From contig CAZJAK010000084.1 in NCBI GenBank assembly GCA_964543935.1, forward strand, positions 1-10,127: 10,127 nucleotides of DNA, read 5' to 3'. The position numbers were made by a program, and so were the translations under genes. Origin of the DNA: JAAYDK01 sp964543935 (GTDB lineage Bacteria; Spirochaetota; Spirochaetia; Sphaerochaetales; Sphaerochaetaceae). Positions 7,128-10,127 of this stretch are shown piece after piece (the first letter of the stretch is position 1; each line of letters opens with the position of its first letter). The notes under the pieces are model-generated. The model had not been told where the DNA came from and made no database searches. It saw nothing but the letters and a program-made list of their open reading frames with translations.

Positions 7128-8133
7128 ATGAAGAAGATCATCGCGTCACTCATGGTCTTGGTGGTGCTTGGCGCAACAGGGTTGTGGGCCCAAGGTGCCG
7201 TCGAGCCCGCCAAAGCAGAGGCAAGCACGCAGTTGCCGGCAGGATTTCCAGCCAAGAACTTTGAATTGATCGTACCGGCCGGTCCGGGATCTGCAGCCGA
7301 CGTTCCCGCCCGGATACTGGTCGATCTGCTTGACCTTGGCAAACCGATTGCTGTCGTGAATATCGCCGGAGCCAGCCAGACCATCGGTTCCGCTGAAGCA
7401 GCGACCCGCACTGCCGATGGATATCACCTCCTCTGGGGCGGTCCCGGAGCCTTCCAAATCCAGCACTGGCTTCTTGACCTCTCCTATACGATGGATGATT
7501 TTCGCCACATCAGCCTGACCGCACCGGCCGAACCGCTTGTCATCGTCGTTACTCCGACCTCGCCAATCAAGACGATCAACGACCTGTTGGCCAAACTTAA
7601 GGATGGTGCTGCCCTCACCTATTCGGCGGCCAATCCCGGCAGTGTCGGCCATATCGCAATGGTGGCCTTGTTGCAGCAACTTGGAGCCAAAAACGCCCGC
7701 TTTGTCGCGTACAACGGCTCGGCGGAAGGAACTGCGGCCGTGTTGGGCGGCCACTTGGACTTCTTCGTCGCCGACCTGACCGAGGTCATCCCCAGAGCCC
7801 GCAGCAACCAATACGTACCCTTGGCCGTGTTCGCTTCTTCCCGCAACCTTCCCCGAAGTTCCCACTTTGAACGAACTCGGTTACAAGGACATGGCCTACG
7901 AAGCGATCAAATGGATTTGCGTGCTCAAAGACACCCCCGAACCGATCGTACAGTTCCTGAAGGCTAAGATCGATGCCGCCGTCATGACGGAAGAGTATCA
8001 AGCTTTCCACAAGAAGAACGCAGGCATGACCTTCAAGCCCGTTTCGGAAGCTGAATTGACCCAGATGATCCGAGACTACCGTGAGAAATTCGGCAACATC
8101 CTGAAGGCTCTGGGAATGTCGAACAAGAAGTAA
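7128..8133 (+). CDS. tctC: TctC-family periplasmic binding protein, interrupted by a +1 frameshift
   Basis: The solute-binding subunit of a tripartite tricarboxylate transporter; it captures a carboxylate-bearing ligand outside the membrane and passes it to TctAB. A Sec signal peptide is clear (MKK, hydrophobic core to about residue 20, probable cut near LWA/QGA), followed by an Ala/Glu/Lys linker. Family blocks are FELIVPAGPGSAADVPARI, the GYHLLWGG stretch, YSAANPGSVGHIA and the GHLDFFVADL region. At 7851-7854 the run CCCC holds one C too many. Read as is, the frame ends at 7967 after 279 residues with a nonsense tail. Dropping one C restores LPEVPTLNELGYKDM, the typical TctC sequence, and continues to TAA at 8131-8133, giving 334 residues, a normal length. 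Causes could be a sequencing error, a real mutation or, less likely, recoding. AAGGAG at 7115-7120 supports the start. No gene symbol beyond the family name is certain. Confidence 0.9.
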
Positions 8134-8141
8134 TTATCCTC

Positions 8142-8178
8142 TCCGAAGGCGGGATCACACAATCATCCCGCCTTCGGA
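8142..8178 (+). promoter_or_regulatory. Perfect 14-bp stem-loop between tctC and tctB
   Basis: TCCGAAGGCGGGAT (8142-8155) pairs perfectly with ATCCCGCCTTCGGA (8165-8178) around a 9-base loop. It starts 9 bases after the tctC stop. No T-run follows (the next bases are ACAAGTCCAG), so it is not a standard intrinsic terminator. It more likely protects the 3' end of tctC mRNA or lowers downstream expression, as seen with binding-protein genes in transporter operons. Confidence 0.8.
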
Positions 8179-8207
8179 ACAAGTCCAGAACTATGAGGAC
8201 ATAAAAG

Positions 8208-8711
8208 ATGGAAGCAAGAAAAATCAAGCAAGAACTGGTGGTAGCGGCAATCTTTGTCGCTTTTTGCCTGCTCTTATGGTTCTATATCATCCCCACAGGC
8301 ATCCCGCTGAAAGCATCATGGGGAGGCGATGTCGGGGTCAACAGCAGGACCTTCCCCTACTTCTCGACCTTCTTGATGGGAGTGTGCTCGCTGTTGATGC
8401 TGGTGAAGAAAGCCTTCGCCCTTTCCAAGCTACAACGCGCACAGCGAAATTCCGCACAATCGAACGAATCCCCGAAAATCGCCATGGCCGGAGAAATCAG
8501 GGCGATTGTAGTGTTCTTGTTCTTCATCCTGTACGGAGTGTTGTTCGTCACTATCGGATTCATTGCCTCCACGCTCATCATCTGTCCGATCACTTTGTTC
8601 TACCTCGGTGAACGGTCATGGAAGCGGCTCCCGCTGTATCTGTATGTATATCTATTTGCAGCCATCATGTATGTAGTGTTCACCGTATTCTTGATGGTCC
8701 AATTCCCATAA
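8208..8711 (+). CDS. tctB: TctB-family small membrane subunit of the TTT transporter
   Basis: A 167-residue hydrophobic protein, normal for the poorly conserved TctB subunit of tripartite tricarboxylate transporters. It shows a first membrane segment at about 10-32, a second at about 49-67 after a GVNSRTFPYF loop (the aromatic/proline motif before helix 2 is usual in TctB), a basic cytoplasmic-type stretch at about 67-96, a long hydrophobic stretch at 99-134 that may be two helices, and a last one at about 140-165. The identification rests on topology, size and its position between tctC and tctA. TGAGGA at 8194-8199 lies 8 bases before the ATG. The tctA start follows 14 bases after its stop. 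Confidence 0.9.
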   Translation: MEARKIKQELVVAAIFVAFCLLLWFYIIPTGIPLKASWGGDVGVNSRTFPYFSTFLMGVCSLLMLVKKAFALSKLQRAQRNSAQSNESPKIAMAGEIRAIVVFLFFILYGVLFVTIGFIASTLIICPITLFYLGERSWKRLPLYLYVYLFAAIMYVVFTVFLMVQFP

Positions 8712-8725
8712 TAGGGGTCAATCAT

Positions 8726-10127
8726 ATGGCATTCGATATCTTCACAACACTCATCGCCCCCATCAATTTGCTGATCATGAACCTTGGTCTGGCAGTGGGG
8801 ATCATCATCGGAGCCCTACCGGGCCTCACCCCCGTTCTCGCCATAACGGTCCTCTTGCCGTTGACCTTCGGCATGGAACCGATCACCGGTATGTTCCTCC
8901 TGTTGGGAGCATACTGCGGCGGTATCTATGGCGGTTCGATCACAGCGATCCTCATCAATACTCCGGGAACCCCTGCAGCGGCAGCCACATTGTTCGACGG
9001 CTACGAACTCACCAAAAAAGGCCGAGCGGGCGATGCCCTCAAGACAGCTTTGGTAGTCTCCACAATCGGAGGATTGTTCAGTTGCATCGTCCTGATGTTC
9101 GTCGCCCCGCAGTTGGCAAGAGTCGCATTGAAGTTCGGGCCACCCGAGTATTTCGCCATCACGTTGTTCGGCATGACCATTGTAGTCAGCATCAGCGGGA
9201 AGGAAATGCTCAAAGGCTTCATCATGGCCTGCTTAGGATTGCTGATCAGCACAGTAGGCATCGACAGTACGGAAGGGGTCGCCCGTCTCACCTTCGGGCT
9301 AAGGCAGCTCTACAGCGGCTTGGCTCCCGTGACGGTCATGTTGGGAACCTTCGCCGTCTGCGAAGTCCTCAATAAAAGCTTGGCAGGAGTGAATTCTGCA
9401 GCTGCCGATAAAGCGATCACCAAAGCGACAGTAAAATTACGCGATATCTTGAAATATTGGAAAACAATCCTGAAATCGAGCGTGATCGGAACCTTTATCG
9501 GGGCTGTCCCCGGCACAGGAGCCGCCATCTCGGCATTCTTCGCCTACAATGAAGCCAAACGCACTTCCAAGCATCCTGAGACCTTCGGGAAAGGTGAGCT
9601 CGAGGGAGTGGTGGCACCGGAGACCGCCAACAATGCCTGTACCGGAGGAACCTTGATTCCCTTGCTCACCCTCGGCGTGCCTGGCGACGTCATCACAGCG
9701 GTGATGATGGGAGCGCTGGTCATGCAAGGCATCACCCCCGGGCCGGAGTTGTTCGTCAATCAGAAATTCTGGGTATACAGCATTATGGCGGGCTTGGCAG
9801 CCGTGAATATCTTCATGTATGTGCAAGGGACGTTCTTCATCAAAGGTTTCGCAAAAGTCACCCGGGTGCCCTTCACCGTCATGGTACCCATCCTGATGGT
9901 CTTGTGCACGATCGGTGCCTTTGCCGTTTCCAATAAGCGTTTCGATATCTACATCATGCTGGCTTTCGGCCTGATCGGTTACATCCTGAGCCGATTCAAC
10001 TTCCCGATGCCCCCGATGACGATTGCATTGGTGCTCGGACCGTTGGTCGAAAGCAATCTGCGCCGGTCATTGGTGATGTCGGCGGGAGATGTAGGTATTT
10101 TTTTCACCCGCCCCATCTCATTGGTGT
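8726..10127 (+). CDS. tctA: TctA-family large membrane subunit of the TTT transporter, 3'-truncated by the window edge
   Basis: The frame opens at ATG 8726 and stays open to the end of the window (467 codons). TctA proteins are about 500 residues, so only the last few dozen are missing. It is the polytopic channel subunit that moves the ligand delivered by TctC across the cytoplasmic membrane. Family signatures are very clear: GALPGLTPVLAITVLLPLTF near the N-terminus, YCGGIYGGSITAILINTPGT with the adjoining PAAAATLFDGY, then in the middle AVPGTGAAISAFFAYNEAKR and GVVAPETANNACTGG followed by LIPLLTLGVPGD, the second half of the internal repeat. It is followed by ALVMQGITPGP and the late LGPLVESNLRRSL. 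GGGG at 8714-8717 is a weak ribosome binding site about 8 bases before the start; translational coupling to tctB is plausible. Confidence 0.97.
   Translation, partial: MAFDIFTTLIAPINLLIMNLGLAVGIIIGALPGLTPVLAITVLLPLTFGMEPITGMFLLLGAYCGGIYGGSITAILINTPGTPAAAATLFDGYELTKKGRAGDALKTALVVSTIGGLFSCIVLMFVAPQLARVALKFGPPEYFAITLFGMTIVVSISGKEMLKGFIMACLGLLISTVGIDSTEGVARLTFGLRQLYSGLAPVTVMLGTFAVCEVLNKSLAGVNSAAADKAITKATVKLRDILKYWKTILKSSVIGTFIGAVPGTGAAISAFFAYNEAKRTSKHPETFGKGELEGVVAPETANNACTGGTLIPLLTLGVPGDVITAVMMGALVMQGITPGPELFVNQKFWVYSIMAGLAAVNIFMYVQGTFFIKGFAKVTRVPFTVMVPILMVLCTIGAFAVSNKRFDIYIMLAFGLIGYILSRFNFPMPPMTIALVLGPLVESNLRRSLVMSAGDVGIFFTRPISLV

Noticed and set aside
7146..7865. 239-codon open frame on the minus strand
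   Set aside because: It is antisense to tctC, with low-complexity composition and no family features.
7867..8133. Separate small gene starting at TTG 7867
   Set aside because: It has no ribosome binding site, and its sequence is the normal C-terminus of TctC, joined to the upstream part by a single-base shift.
8142..8178. Intrinsic terminator ending the operon after tctC
   Set aside because: There is no T-run after the stem, and tctB and tctA, which work with tctC, follow at once in the same direction.
10098..10104. T7 run near the window end as a terminator or slippage site
   Set aside because: It lies inside the tctA reading frame without a preceding stem, and it is too short to stand out.

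Overview
The window is a tightly packed run of eight or nine genes, all on the + strand, apparently one catabolic operon cut at both ends by the window. GC content is moderate and start sites carry strong AGGAGG-type ribosome binding sites. The tctC leader, which ends in an AQGA-type cleavage region followed by an Ala/Glu/Lys-rich linker, resembles substrate-binding proteins of spirochaetes such as Sphaerochaeta. That assignment is an inference from style, not a database match.

Layout: (1) positions 1-1056, the C-terminal part of a type I (S1) sulfatase; (2) 1074-1370, a small L-rhamnose/L-fucose mutarotase of the RhaM/COG3254 family; (3) 1429-2388, an IolS-like aldo/keto reductase; (4) 2403-4022, 4052-5560 and 5577-7037, three further, mutually divergent S1 sulfatases, all with a formylglycine motif and none with a signal peptide; (5) 7128-8133, 8208-8711 and 8726-end, a tripartite tricarboxylate transporter (TctC binding protein, TctB, TctA). 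tctC carries a one-base frameshift. There is no gene-free stretch above 300 bases; the largest gap is 90 bases.

How the genes may work together (inference): the TctABC system imports a small anionic compound. Cytoplasmic sulfatases remove several different sulfate esters from it. The mutarotase interconverts anomers of the released L-deoxysugar, and the reductase acts on a sugar carbonyl or lactol. A sulfated, uronate-containing oligosaccharide from ulvan or fucoidan would fit a carboxylate-type transporter plus a rhamnose/fucose mutarotase. No glycoside hydrolase, polysaccharide lyase, regulator or sulfatase-maturing enzyme lies inside the window.

The points most worth a second look are a ten-G tract inside the fourth sulfatase, where a change of one base in either direction gives an early stop; the frameshift at a CCCC run in tctC; the divergent second sulfatase, which lacks the usual GKxH active-site motif; and a perfect 14-bp stem between tctC and tctB. 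No CRISPR array, tRNA, rRNA, transposase or insertion sequence is visible.
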